In this document: positions 25,509-33,574 of the stretch, in pieces
Layout of the letters: every line of letters starts with the position of its first letter
How positions within the stretch are numbered: position 1 is the first letter of the stretch
Assembly (NCBI RefSeq): GCF_000526215.1
Contig: NZ_JAFQ01000004.1
Coordinates: 4,402,001-4,466,000, forward strand
DNA from: Nocardia sp. BMG51109
Lineage (GTDB): Bacteria > Actinomycetota > Actinomycetes > Mycobacteriales > Mycobacteriaceae
Direction: 5' to 3'
Length of the DNA stretch: 64,000 nt
The notes under the pieces: model-generated
The model's input: the letters and a program-made list of their open reading frames with translations, nothing else
Told to the model about the DNA's origin: nothing
Databases searched by the model: none
Translations under genes and position numbers: made by a program

Positions 25509-25964
25509 GTGGTGAAGGCCGTCATCGTGTGCGCTTCGGTGTCGCACGGGAATACCCAGCGGATCGCGGAGGTCTTCGGCGAGGTCCTGGACGCCCGGGT
25601 CGTCGAGCCCGAGCAGATCGATGCGGCCGAACTCGGCGCCTACGATCTCGTGGGATTCGGGTCGGGGATCTTCACCATGGCCTTCCACCCGCGGTTGCGC
25701 GAGTTCGTCCGGTCGCTGCCGCGGCAGCAGGGCGGCCAGGCGTTCGTCTTCTCCACCAGCGGCCTGCCCGAGCCGCCGTGGCCGGGGTACACCCGTGGTC
25801 TCACGCGGTTGCTGGAGGAGAAGGGGTTCGCGGTCGTCGCCACTTTCTCGTGCCGGGCCTTCGATACCTACCTGCCGTTCAAACTGGTCGGCGGCATCCG
25901 GAAGGGCCGGCCGAACGCCGACGATCTGGCGGCCGCGCGCGGCTTCGCCGAGAGTTTGCGGTGA
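25509..25964 (+). CDS. Flavodoxin family protein
   Basis: A 151-residue flavodoxin. The FMN phosphate loop is CASVSHGNTQRIAEVFGEVL (residues 7-26). LGAYDLVGFGSGIFTMAFHPRLREFVRSLP and FVFSTSGLPEPPWPGYT form the isoalloxazine-binding loops, with an aromatic residue in each. It carries single electrons to unknown partners in the cytoplasm. Two adjacent GTG codons (25509 and 25512) are both acceptable and follow GAGGGGAA. It appears monocistronic. Confidence 0.88.
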   Translation: MVKAVIVCASVSHGNTQRIAEVFGEVLDARVVEPEQIDAAELGAYDLVGFGSGIFTMAFHPRLREFVRSLPRQQGGQAFVFSTSGLPEPPWPGYTRGLTRLLEEKGFAVVATFSCRAFDTYLPFKLVGGIRKGRPNADDLAAARGFAESLR

Positions 25965-26137
25965 CCATGCCCCTTTCACCCGATTTGTCCTGTGCGGCAG
26001 TGTGACTCGGTGTCCGGGCCGGAGGGGCCGCCGAGCCTGCTTGGTACAGTTGATCAACCGCCGCCATTCGGCGGCGAGGCGCCCGTCGCCGGGCGGGCGG
26101 CGACAACCAGTACCCATCGAGGGGAGGTCGGCTGCCG

Positions 26138-26557
26138 ATGACGGCTGACTTCGCCGAGCGGTTGAACAAACTGTTCGACATGGTTCATCCGCCGGGTCGT
26201 AAACCGCATACCAACACCGAAGTCTCCGCTGCGCTCTCCGCCGCCGGCCACCCGATCTCGAAACCGTATCTGTCCCAGCTGCGGTCCGGGCGGCGCACCA
26301 ACCCGTCCGCCGAGACGGTCGCGGCCCTCGCCCGGTTCTTCAAGGTCGACCCCGCCTACTTCACCGACGACGTCTACGCCGCCAAGATCGACCACGATCT
26401 CGAAATACTCTCCCAGCTGCGCGGTTACGGTCTGCGGCGGCTGTCCAACCGGGCCTTCGACCTGTCCGACGAATCGCTCGCGCTGCTCACCTCCATCGCC
26501 GACAAGCTGCGGGCCGGCGAGGGCCTGCCCGAGGTGCCGCCGACCGACACCGAGTGA
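26138..26557 (+). CDS. espR: EspR-like nucleoid-associated XRE regulator
   Basis: A 139-residue protein closely patterned on mycobacterial EspR (Rv3849). The start FAERLNKLFDMVHPPGRKPHTNTEVSAALSAAG is followed by the recognition helix region ISKPYLSQLRSGRRTNPSAETVAALARFFKVDPAYF and a C-terminal dimerisation region. EspR binds many sites and bridges DNA, influencing ESX-1 and cell-wall genes in M. tuberculosis; its role in this organism is inferred only by family. The ATG at 26138 has AGGGGAGG upstream at about 10 bases. The stop codon lies inside the first copy of a 21-bp tandem repeat. Here espR is used as a family label, not as proof of orthology. Confidence 0.85.
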   Translation: MTADFAERLNKLFDMVHPPGRKPHTNTEVSAALSAAGHPISKPYLSQLRSGRRTNPSAETVAALARFFKVDPAYFTDDVYAAKIDHDLEILSQLRGYGLRRLSNRAFDLSDESLALLTSIADKLRAGEGLPEVPPTDTE

Positions 26558-26600
26558 CCGCCGACCGACACCGAGTGACCGCCGACCGACACCGAGTGAC
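26538..26600. repeat. Three perfect tandem copies of a 21-bp unit
   Basis: The unit CGCCGACCGACACCGAGTGAC occupies 26538-26558, 26559-26579 and 26580-26600 without mismatch. The EspR-like stop codon TGA is in copy 1 (26555-26557), so copies 2 and 3 look like duplications of the gene's 3' end. The number of copies could vary between strains (VNTR). Confidence 0.92.
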
Positions 26601-26669
26601 GGTCGAGCCGACCGGATCTCGATGTCGTGCCGCTCGGATCCGGTGCGCGGGTGTCGGTGTCGTTCTCGG

Positions 26670-26975
26670 TCATCGGGATGTGCGCCGGGTGGCGCGGGGG
26701 TGCTGCTGCGCGGCGCGGCGGCGGGCGGGCCTGGCGAGGGTGAGTTCGGTGGGGGAGAACGCGAGTACGTCGGTGGATCCGGTGGGACGCACCCGCAGAT
26801 AGTCGGGTTCGGACGGGTCGGCGAGCGCGACGACCTTGCCGGATCGTCCCTCGGTGATACCGACCGCGTCGGCGGTGAACCATACGGTCGGTGGGCGGCC
26901 CGCGTCGATATCGGCAGCTATTTGCCGGATCTCGCTGTCCGACAACGGTTTCTGTCCCGTTTGGTGAGACGGCAT
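26670..26975 (-). CDS. Conserved actinobacterial hypothetical protein, 101 residues
   Basis: A small soluble protein. It starts MPSHQTGQKPLSDSEIRQIAADIDAG and continues RPPTVWFTADAVGI, SGKVVALADPSEPDYLRVRPTGS and TDVLAFSPTELTLARP, then ends in a very basic tail rich in Arg. The middle reads as a compact beta-barrel-like domain found in other actinobacteria, but I know no function. The basic tail could contact nucleic acid; this is speculation. The ATG at 26975 is used. It is convergent with the EspR-like gene, separated by the tandem repeat. Confidence 0.65.
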   Translation of the reverse strand: MPSHQTGQKPLSDSEIRQIAADIDAGRPPTVWFTADAVGITEGRSGKVVALADPSEPDYLRVRPTGSTDVLAFSPTELTLARPARRRAAQQHPRATRRTSR

Positions 26976-27461
26976 GATGTGCTCCGAGTGGAATGGTGAA
27001 CGTCGTGTCGCCACGAGCATGCCGGACGACACCGACAGTCCGCATCCCGGTGGGTGTGTCGGGGCCGTACTGCCGGGGGTTTCGGCCGGTCGTCCCGCCC
27101 CGACCGGGCGTCCGGACGCACTGGTCATCGACTGGTGCGCAGTATGATTCGGCCCCGGGACCACCGGGTCCTGCCCGCCCGCGACCAGTGGTGCCGGTGT
27201 CCGTGCGGTGAGCCGGACCACCTCGTCGGTGCCGAAGCGCAACGCGGCCAGTGGGTTCCGAGTGGCGACGGGGCGGCGGCCACCACCCTCGACGTGGACC
27301 GCTGGTTGTCCGGCGGCCCACAATGCCGGGGGCCTATGGTTACTGGACGAAACGAACTGATGGCCGAGGGAACTGTGATGAACCGCGACAACCGTTTCGC
27401 CGACACCGGCGCCGAGGCCACAACGGTGGAAGGAGTGACCGGTGGAAGGAGTGACCTCGGC
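26976..27461. other. Intergenic stretch before the Nudix gene
   Basis: Nearly 490 bases with open frames on both strands but no recognisable protein family, signal peptide or RNA. The final part holds a 16-bp tandem duplication (27425-27456) carrying a ribosome-binding-site-like AAGGAG twice. The Nudix reading frame is open upstream to 27054, so a longer N-terminus cannot be fully excluded. Confidence 0.4.
27425..27456 (+). repeat. Perfect 16-bp tandem duplication carrying a Shine-Dalgarno sequence
   Basis: GGTGGAAGGAGTGACC is present at 27425-27440 and again at 27441-27456. Each copy contains AAGGAG followed by GTG. The second AAGGAG lies 10 bases before ATG 27462 of the Nudix gene. In the first copy a GTG (27435) is in frame with the gene but too close to its own AAGGAG. 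Confidence 0.9.
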
Positions 27462-28058
27462 ATGAACCAGCAGACGCTCACCGATGCCCTGCGCGAGTTC
27501 CGGGCCGCCGAGATTCCCCTGCAAGGGCGGCGCGCGGCGGGCATCGCGATTCCGGTCGGAGTGCACCGGGGCGAATCCGTCGTATGCCTCACCAAGCGCA
27601 GTGCGTCGCTGCGCTCCCACCCGGGGCAGTACGCGTTTCCGGGCGGGCGCGTCGACAGTGGCGAAACGGCGGCCGAGGCAGCGGTTCGTGAGTTGTCCGA
27701 AGAACTCGGCATCCAGACGACGCCCGAGCACGTCCTCGGCCGGCTCGACGACTATGCCACCAAGTCGGGGTACGTGATGTCGCCGTTCGTCGTATGGATC
27801 GGCGATCGCGTCGAGGCGATACGCCCGAATCCCGGCGAAGTCGCGCACGTGTTCCTCGTAACCCCCGACGAGGTCGACGTGGACCCGCTCTTCGTCAGCG
27901 ACCCGGCCGTCGAGGAGCCCATCGTCCAGTGGCCGTTCCGGGGCGCGCTCGTGCATGCCCCGACCGCGGCCGTCCTGCACCAGTTCCGCGAAGTGGTCCT
28001 GCACGGCCGTCACACCCGCGTCGCGCATTTCGGCCAACCGGTGTTCGCCTGGAAATGA
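27462..28058 (+). CDS. Nudix hydrolase (CoA-pyrophosphatase-like)
   Basis: A 198-residue protein. The Nudix box GGRVDSGETAAEAAVRELSEELGI (residues 66-89) matches G-x5-E-x7-R-E-x2-E-E-x-G-[IVL], the magnesium-binding catalytic helix. The preceding RRAAGIAIPVGVHRGESVVCLTKRSASLRSHPGQYAFPGG resembles the NudL/YeaB group that splits CoA and related nucleoside diphosphate derivatives. The substrate is not certain. ATG 27462 is chosen because of AAGGAG 10 bases upstream within a duplicated 16-bp segment. It is convergent with the following minus-strand membrane-protein and SLATT genes. Confidence 0.88.
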   Translation: MNQQTLTDALREFRAAEIPLQGRRAAGIAIPVGVHRGESVVCLTKRSASLRSHPGQYAFPGGRVDSGETAAEAAVRELSEELGIQTTPEHVLGRLDDYATKSGYVMSPFVVWIGDRVEAIRPNPGEVAHVFLVTPDEVDVDPLFVSDPAVEEPIVQWPFRGALVHAPTAAVLHQFREVVLHGRHTRVAHFGQPVFAWK

Positions 28059-28092
28059 TCGGTGGGAGGAACCGGACCACCTGTGAGACTGT

Positions 28093-28557
28093 CTAACTCA
28101 TCTCGGGCTCGCTCGGTGCGGGGCGGTTCGCCCGTTCGCTCAGCGCGAGCGCGCTCGCGGCCGGCAGGTAGAACAGCGACATGAACAGCAGGAAGCCCGA
28201 TCCCCCGGTGCCGTTCTGCAGCGCGGACAGGCCGAGGTATCCGCCGGCCACGCCGAGTGCGGCCAGAACCCCTGCGGCCCACAAGATTCCGGTCCGGGCA
28301 TACCGATGCGGCAGCACGAGGGCGACCGCGGGCAGCAGCACCGCGAGACCGGACTCGGCGACGTATTCGAGCCATTGCTCGGGCAGTGGCGGCGGTGACA
28401 GGTAGGCCACCCCGAACATCGCCACGTCGCCGTGGACCGCCTCGGCGTCCTCCGACTCCGGGAAGCGCGCATCGAGCACCTGCGGAAGTGCAACCAGCAC
28501 AAGGGCCGACACCCGCCAGAAGGTGACCGACCGCCGCCAGTGCCCGAACCGTGCCAT
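28093..28557 (-). CDS. Hypothetical four-helix membrane protein
   Basis: A 154-residue protein with a basic N-terminus (MARFGHWRRSVTFWR) and about four hydrophobic helices (VSALVLVALPQVL; GLAVLLPAVALVLPHRYA; ILWAAGVLAALGVAGGYLGL; GFLLFMSLFYLPAASALAL). I do not recognise a family. The ATG at 28557 has GGAGG 4 bases upstream. It lies 73 bases downstream of the SLATT-type gene on the same strand and may be co-transcribed with it. Whether it has anything to do with the SLATT protein is open. Confidence 0.65.
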   Translation of the reverse strand: MARFGHWRRSVTFWRVSALVLVALPQVLDARFPESEDAEAVHGDVAMFGVAYLSPPPLPEQWLEYVAESGLAVLLPAVALVLPHRYARTGILWAAGVLAALGVAGGYLGLSALQNGTGGSGFLLFMSLFYLPAASALALSERANRPAPSEPEMS

Positions 28558-28630
28558 CGCGCCTCCGTTCCCGCTCGACCGGCTCCTCGGCGGGCGACGT
28601 TACCCGCGCCGAACCGGCCCGGTGAAATCC

Positions 28631-29170
28631 CTACTCGGCGAGTTCGTCGTTGCGTTCGCGGGCCGGCGCCTGGGTGCGGCGCAGCGAGGTCCAGGCCTCG
28701 AGATCCTCCTCCAGGATTTCGTTCAGTTCCCGCATGGTCTCGCGGGCGAGCAGGTTTCGGTCCTCGCCGGCCGCCTGCCGCAGCTCGGTGGTGCGGAGCA
28801 GGGTTTGCAGCTGGCCCAGGATCACACTGCGCTGGACCCACATCTCGCGATGGCGGTACAGGCCGTCCCAGGCGGTGATGACGCCGATCGACGCGGCGAG
28901 GCCGGTGCTGAACAGCCCGAGCCACGGTGCGTCGCACACGGCGATGGCGGTGCCGAGCACGGCGATGAGCCCGTTGGCGACGGCCGTCCAGACCACGACG
29001 TGCTTGGCCCGGTTCTTCACCACGAACCGCGAGCGTTCGTACTCGTCCCGGAACAGGTGCAGGTAGTGGAGGGCGACGCCGAGCGGATCGGCATCCGCCG
29101 GAGGCGACTTGGGGCTGTGCAGGCCGGTGGACTGTGCTGGTGTCTGCTCGCCGCGGAGCCATCGCCACAT
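28631..29170 (-). CDS. SLATT-type (DUF4231-like) two-helix membrane protein
   Basis: A 179-residue protein: a soluble N-terminal part (YLHLFRDEYERSRFVVKNRAKHVVVW), a pair of adjacent membrane helices (TAVANGLIAVLGTAIAV and APWLGLFSTGLAASIGVITAWDGLY), then RHREMWVQRSVILGQLQTLLRTTELRQAAGED and a long charged helix. The order and the W-x-x-R/H-E signature after the second helix match the SLATT superfamily, predicted pore-forming effectors associated with nucleotide-signalling (SMODS/SLOG) defence systems. No nucleotide cyclase or SLOG gene is seen here. It is divergent from the Xre-RES toxin-antitoxin pair, with 101 AT-rich bases between them. The ATG at 29170 lacks an obvious Shine-Dalgarno sequence. 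Confidence 0.72.
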   Translation of the reverse strand: MWRWLRGEQTPAQSTGLHSPKSPPADADPLGVALHYLHLFRDEYERSRFVVKNRAKHVVVWTAVANGLIAVLGTAIAVCDAPWLGLFSTGLAASIGVITAWDGLYRHREMWVQRSVILGQLQTLLRTTELRQAAGEDRNLLARETMRELNEILEEDLEAWTSLRRTQAPARERNDELAE

Positions 29171-29271
29171 GGAGAAATAGCCGTTCGAAGAGGGGATTTG
29201 ATGGGTTTTTACGGTAGCACAAATGGTTGCATTAAGGTGGCATAAGAGATATCCTGAACTGGTCGAATCCG

Positions 29272-29691
29272 ATGGAACCGTCTCGTGCAGCGAAGGTCGT
29301 GACAGTCATGGCAGCTCCCAACGGAGCCATCACCAGCCACGTGGAAACGGCGCGGCTGAAGCCGTCCGAGCTCGCACGTCAGCTGATTCAGCATCTGGGG
29401 CCCACCCTGGTGGCGTTGGTCGCCGGCGTGCGCGACCGCAAGCTCCCACACAAGTGGGCGCACGCGGACGGCCCGCGGCCGCGCGACGCGGCGCTGGCGC
29501 GGCTGCAGGTGGCGCACCGCTGCTGGATTCTGCTCGCCACGGCCGAAAGCGAGGACGTGGCCCGATCGTGGTTCATCGGCGCCAATCCCCGGCTGGGCGA
29601 GGAGTCGCCGGGCGTGGCGATCCGCGAGGGCCGCTTCCCCGAAGTGATCGCCGCCGCAGTCGCTTTCGTGGACGGCTCCGAGGGAAACTGA
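29272..29691 (+). CDS. Xre/MbcA/ParS-type antitoxin
   Basis: A 139-residue protein, the usual size for the antitoxin partner of RES toxins. The N-terminal half carries helical segments LKPSELARQLIQHLGPTLVALVAGVRDRKLPHKWA. The C-terminal part LATAESEDVARSWFIGANPRLGEESPGVAIREGRFPEVIAAAVAFV fits the MbcA/ParS/Xre toxin-binding domain (pattern W-x-x-x-x-N-P-x-L-G...P). It should neutralise the downstream RES protein and repress the operon. ATG 29272 is used; ATG 29308 is an alternative with AAGG about 11 bases upstream. It is divergent from the SLATT-type gene. Confidence 0.8.
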   Translation: MEPSRAAKVVTVMAAPNGAITSHVETARLKPSELARQLIQHLGPTLVALVAGVRDRKLPHKWAHADGPRPRDAALARLQVAHRCWILLATAESEDVARSWFIGANPRLGEESPGVAIREGRFPEVIAAAVAFVDGSEGN

Positions 29692-29767
29692 TAGCCGCGA
29701 GAATCCCCTCTCCACTAAGCTATACCGCTGCAAGCGGATCGGAGCAGGCCGTCTGAGGGGATTCTTC

Positions 29768-30577
29768 GTGTCAATCAGCGACGCCAGGCGCTCCAGCGCC
29801 CGGCGGACCTGCTCGAAGACCGGCTTGGTGCTCGTCGCCTCGGCCAGCCGCGAGGTCTATCGGTTGGCGAAACCCTCCTACGGCCCACTCAATCCGCTGT
29901 TGCGCGGACTCTCCAGCGAAGATTCACCCGCGCCCTGGAACCGATACGACGTGGCCGGGCAGAGGACGGTCTACGCCGCCAGCACCGAAGAGGGCGCCTA
30001 CGGCGAGCTGCTCGCTCCCCTCAAGCCGACACTGCCCGTCGCCGCGTCGACCTACTTCGACGACGTCGATGCCGGCGACGAACTGGACTCGCTGATCCGA
30101 GAGGAGTGGGAGGACGCCGGTTTCCGCGCGCCCCGGGAAATCGACCTGACCTGGCTGACCGAGTACCGGCTGTATCAGATCACCCTCCCCACGATGGGCT
30201 GGTTCATCGACATCGAGGCCGCGTCGAGCCTGTCGGCGATCGCCAGGATCCCACCGCCGAGCCTCGTCGAACGGGGCGTCACCGAGGTCAGTGTCGCCGA
30301 ATTGCGTGGCACCGACCGCTCTCTCACCACGGCCATCGCCACCCGCCTGTGGCCGATCACCCTCGACGACGCCAGTCTCGCCCACGGCATCATGTACGGC
30401 TCACGGCACGGCAGCGAATGGAACTGCTGGGCAATCTGGTTGCGCCGCACCAGAAGAAGCCGGGCCGCCAAGGGCCTCATCCCCACCGCCGACCCCGGCG
30501 CCGAGATCCTCCCACCGGCCGTCAACCCACCCCTGGACGCGATCCTGGCCACCTACGACCTGACCGGAACGTGGTAG
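29768..30577 (+). CDS. RES-domain toxin (NAD+-degrading, MbcT-like)
   Basis: A 269-residue RES-family protein. The Arg in VYRLAKPSYGPLNP, the Tyr and Glu in TVYAASTEEGAYGELLAPL, and the Ser in HGIMYGSRHGSEWNCWAIW correspond to the conserved Arg, Tyr/Glu and Ser of the RES fold. RES toxins such as MbcT of M. tuberculosis deplete NAD+ by phosphorolysis or hydrolysis. GTG 29768 has GAGGGG 8 bases upstream. The toxin follows its antitoxin by 76 bp. Whether the pair protects against phage or acts in stress is unknown. Confidence 0.85.
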   Translation: MSISDARRSSARRTCSKTGLVLVASASREVYRLAKPSYGPLNPLLRGLSSEDSPAPWNRYDVAGQRTVYAASTEEGAYGELLAPLKPTLPVAASTYFDDVDAGDELDSLIREEWEDAGFRAPREIDLTWLTEYRLYQITLPTMGWFIDIEAASSLSAIARIPPPSLVERGVTEVSVAELRGTDRSLTTAIATRLWPITLDDASLAHGIMYGSRHGSEWNCWAIWLRRTRRSRAAKGLIPTADPGAEILPPAVNPPLDAILATYDLTGTW

Positions 30578-30737
30578 GGACGCCGCACCAGCACGCACAG
30601 GCCCCGGGCGATACCTCCGCTCACCGCGCGCACAATTATTGTCGCGCACCGGGACGGCCGTCATAGTTCCAGGAGTATCGAATCCGGCGGCGGGGCATCC
30701 GCGTCGGCGCCGGAGTACTCAGCGAAAGAACCGAAAG

Positions 30738-31820
30738 ATGTTCTCTCCCAGGACACATCCCCTTCCGACCCGGCTGCTGGCCGTCGCGCTCGCACTGCCG
30801 TTCGTCCTCGCGCTGTCGGCCGGCTGCGGCGGCTCGGACCCCGGCACCACCGCCGACGGCAGGGCCGTGCTGCGGTATCAGGGTCAGACCGGTCAGGTGA
30901 CGCCTTTCGAACTCGCCGACGACCTCGGCTATTTCAGCAGGATCGCGCTGCGCTGGGAGAACGACAGCACCAGCGGCCCCGCCAATATCCAGGCCGCGGC
31001 CACCCGCCAGATCGAGTTCGGCAGCGCGTTCAACGGCGCGGTCGTGAAACTGATCGCCGGCCGTGCGCCGGTGCGGCCGGTGCTCAGCTCCTACGGCGCC
31101 GACGACCGGTCCTTCACCGGGTACTACGTGCGCGACGATTCCGGCATCACCTCGGCCCGTGATCTGATCGGCAAGAAGGTCGGGGTCAACACCCTCGGCG
31201 CGCACCACGAGTTCGTCACCCGCGAGTGGCTGCACCGGCAGGGACTGAGCGCGGAGGACATCGAGCAGGTGCAGTTCGTGGTGCTGCCCCCGGTCAGCAC
31301 CGAGGACTCGCTGCACAAGGGCCAGATCGACGTCGCCGCGCTCGGCAGCGTCTTCCGCGACACCGCGCTCGCGCGCGGCGGCATCCATCCGCTGTTCACC
31401 GACAAGGACCTGTTCGGCACCTTCGACTACGGCACCTACATCTTCCGCACGGACTACATCGAGAAACATCGCGACGCGGTGCGGGACTTCGTGCAGGGCA
31501 CCGCCCGCGCGATCCGCTGGATGCAGGTCACACCGCGCGAGGAGGTCCTGGCGCGGTTCGAGTCGATCATCCACCAGCGCGGCCGCAACGAGAACACCAA
31601 CCTGCTGCAGTACTGGCGGAGTTCGGGAATCCCGGTGCCGGGCGCGGTGATCGAGGAGCGGGACCTGCAGATCTGGATCGACTGGCTGGTCCGCAACAAC
31701 GAGCTCGATGCCGGCGAGCTGACCGCGAAGGATCTCTACACCAATGACGACAACCCGTACGCGAACGGAACCTACGCGCCGTCCGGCGGCCCGTCCGGAG
31801 AGGTGGTAGCGGCGAAATGA
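30738..31820 (+). CDS. ABC transporter substrate-binding lipoprotein (nitrate/sulfonate/NMT1-like)
   Basis: A 360-residue lipoprotein: signal peptide with lipobox LSAGC (Cys near residue 30), then a periplasmic-binding-protein type 2 fold. RYQGQTGQVTPFELADDLGYF, FGSAFNGAVVKLIAGRAPVRPVLSSYG, RDLIGKKVGVNTLGAHHEFVTREWL and QIDVAALGSVFRDTALARGG match the SsuA/TauA/NrtA group. Ligands of the group include sulfonates, nitrate and pyrimidine precursors; the ligand here is unknown. It overlaps the ATPase gene by ATGA, so the three genes form one operon. The ATG at 30738 has a weak GAAAG upstream. Confidence 0.88.
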   Translation: MFSPRTHPLPTRLLAVALALPFVLALSAGCGGSDPGTTADGRAVLRYQGQTGQVTPFELADDLGYFSRIALRWENDSTSGPANIQAAATRQIEFGSAFNGAVVKLIAGRAPVRPVLSSYGADDRSFTGYYVRDDSGITSARDLIGKKVGVNTLGAHHEFVTREWLHRQGLSAEDIEQVQFVVLPPVSTEDSLHKGQIDVAALGSVFRDTALARGGIHPLFTDKDLFGTFDYGTYIFRTDYIEKHRDAVRDFVQGTARAIRWMQVTPREEVLARFESIIHQRGRNENTNLLQYWRSSGIPVPGAVIEERDLQIWIDWLVRNNELDAGELTAKDLYTNDDNPYANGTYAPSGGPSGEVVAAK

Positions 31821-32653
31821 CCGGCACCGCAAAGCTTTCGATCATCGGGGTGCGAAAACAGTTCCCCGTCCGCGACTCCCGGGAGCCGATGACGGCGCTC
31901 GAGGACGTCACGCTGGAGGTGCGGGACGGCGAGTTCCTCGTCCTGGTCGGCCCCAGCGGCTGCGGCAAGTCCACCCTGCTGGATCTGCTCGGCGGGCTCG
32001 ACGAGCCGAGCGCGGGCCGGATCCTGCTCGACGACGCCCCCGTCTCCGGGCCCGGCCTGGATCGCGGCATCGTCTTCCAGCAGTATGCGCTGCTGCCCTG
32101 GCGCACCGCCCGCGCGAACATCGAATTCGGTTTGGAGGCCAAGGGATTGCGGCGTCGCGAGCGCCGCGAGACCGCCGCGCACTATCTGAACCTGGTGGGG
32201 CTGGACGGATTCGGCGACCGGTACCCGCACGAGCTGTCCGGCGGCATGCGCCAGCGCGTCGCCATCGCCCGCAGCCTCGCCTACGATCCGGAGGTCCTGC
32301 TGATGGACGAGCCGTTCGCCGCCCTCGACGCGCAGACCCGAGAGCTGCTGCAGGACGAGCTGTTACGCATCTGGCAGACCACGGGCAAGACCATTCTGTT
32401 CATCACCCACGGCATCGACGAGGCGGTCTACCTGGGCCAGCGGGTCGCCGTACTCACCTCGCGGCCCGGCCGGATCAAGGCCGTCGTGGACATCGACCTG
32501 GAACGCGCCTCCGGCGACGACGTCCGGTCCAGCGAGCGTTTCCGCGACTTCCGGCACCGGATCTGGGCCGAACTGCAGACCGAGGTGACCCGGGCGCAGG
32601 GCCTGGAACGCGCCTCGACCACCCACGCCGATCGGAGCCCCAGCCATGTCTAG
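31817..32653 (+). CDS. ABC transporter ATPase (SsuB/TauB-like)
   Basis: A 278-residue nucleotide-binding subunit with Walker A GPSGCGKST (residues 53-61), Q-loop FQQYALLPW, signature ELSGGMRQRVAIAR, Walker B VLLMDEPFAALD and the switch His in FITHGIDEAV. The GMRQR form and the D-E-P-F Walker B are typical of nitrate/sulfonate/taurine importers. Its start overlaps the lipoprotein stop, and its end overlaps the permease start by 8 bases, indicating translational coupling. It powers import with ATP at the inner face of the membrane. Confidence 0.93.
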   Translation: MTGTAKLSIIGVRKQFPVRDSREPMTALEDVTLEVRDGEFLVLVGPSGCGKSTLLDLLGGLDEPSAGRILLDDAPVSGPGLDRGIVFQQYALLPWRTARANIEFGLEAKGLRRRERRETAAHYLNLVGLDGFGDRYPHELSGGMRQRVAIARSLAYDPEVLLMDEPFAALDAQTRELLQDELLRIWQTTGKTILFITHGIDEAVYLGQRVAVLTSRPGRIKAVVDIDLERASGDDVRSSERFRDFRHRIWAELQTEVTRAQGLERASTTHADRSPSHV

Positions 32654-33527
32654 CACCGTGGATCTCGACGAACGCCCCGTCCGGGATGCGGCCGAACCGC
32701 AGCCGATTCCGGCGCGGCCGGACCCCGCGCCGCGGACCGTCCCGGCGCGGGTGCTGCGCGCCTCGGCGCGACTGGGCTGGCGCGTCGTCAAGCCCGTCCT
32801 GGTCATCGTGCTGTTCCTCGCGCTCTGGGAGATCGCCCCGCGGGCCGGGCTGGTGGACGAGGTGTTCCTGCCGCCGTTCTCGGTGGTCGTGGACGCCTTC
32901 GGCGACCTGGTCCGGCACGGCCAGATGTGGGACAACGTGTCGGCCAGCCTCACGCGCTCGCTGACCGGTTTCGCGATCGCCCTGGTCATCGCGGTGCCCG
33001 TCGGCATCGGCATCGCCTGGTACCGGCCGGTGGCGGATTTCCTCGAGCCGATCCTCGAGCTGTTCCGCAACACCGCCGCGCTCGCGCTGCTGCCCGTGTT
33101 CGTCCTCATCCTCGGCATCGGCGAGACGTCGAAGGTGGCGCTGGTGGTCTACGCCGGGTTCTTCCCGATCCTGCTGAACACCATCAACGGTGTGCGCACA
33201 GTGGAACCGCTGCTGATCAAATCGGCTGTCTCGCTGGGATTCTCGCCCATCCAGCTGTTCCGGAAGGTTGTCCTTCCCGCCGCGCTGCCGTCGGTCTTCA
33301 CCGGCCTGCGGATGGCGGCGGCGTCCTCGATCCTGGTACTCATCGCCGCCGAAATGGTCGGCGCCCGAGCGGGTCTCGGCTACCTGATCACCGCGGCACA
33401 GCAGAACTTCCAGATCCCCGACATGTACGCCGGTATCATCGCCATCGCCCTGGTCGGCCTGGTCCTCAACGGACTGCTGGTCACCCTCGAACGCCGCCTG
33501 TCGCGGTGGCGTGTGCGTCCCCAGTAG
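32646..33527 (+). CDS. ABC transporter permease (SsuC-like)
   Basis: A 293-residue permease with about six membrane helices after a Pro/Arg-rich N-terminal tail. The BPD_transp_1 coupling motif appears as SLGFSPIQLFRKVVLPAALPSVFTGLRMA, with the EAA-type glycine loop. The nearest groups are SsuC, TauC and NrtB. It completes the three-gene importer with the upstream SBP and ATPase. The gene ends 47 bp from the convergent oligopeptide-type transporter operon. The substrate remains undefined; no desulfonating monooxygenase is encoded next to it. Confidence 0.92.
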   Translation: MSSTVDLDERPVRDAAEPQPIPARPDPAPRTVPARVLRASARLGWRVVKPVLVIVLFLALWEIAPRAGLVDEVFLPPFSVVVDAFGDLVRHGQMWDNVSASLTRSLTGFAIALVIAVPVGIGIAWYRPVADFLEPILELFRNTAALALLPVFVLILGIGETSKVALVVYAGFFPILLNTINGVRTVEPLLIKSAVSLGFSPIQLFRKVVLPAALPSVFTGLRMAAASSILVLIAAEMVGARAGLGYLITAAQQNFQIPDMYAGIIAIALVGLVLNGLLVTLERRLSRWRVRPQ

Positions 33528-33574
33528 CAGGTCCGGCAACAACAGGTCCGGCATCGCCACGGCCGCGCCGCCCC

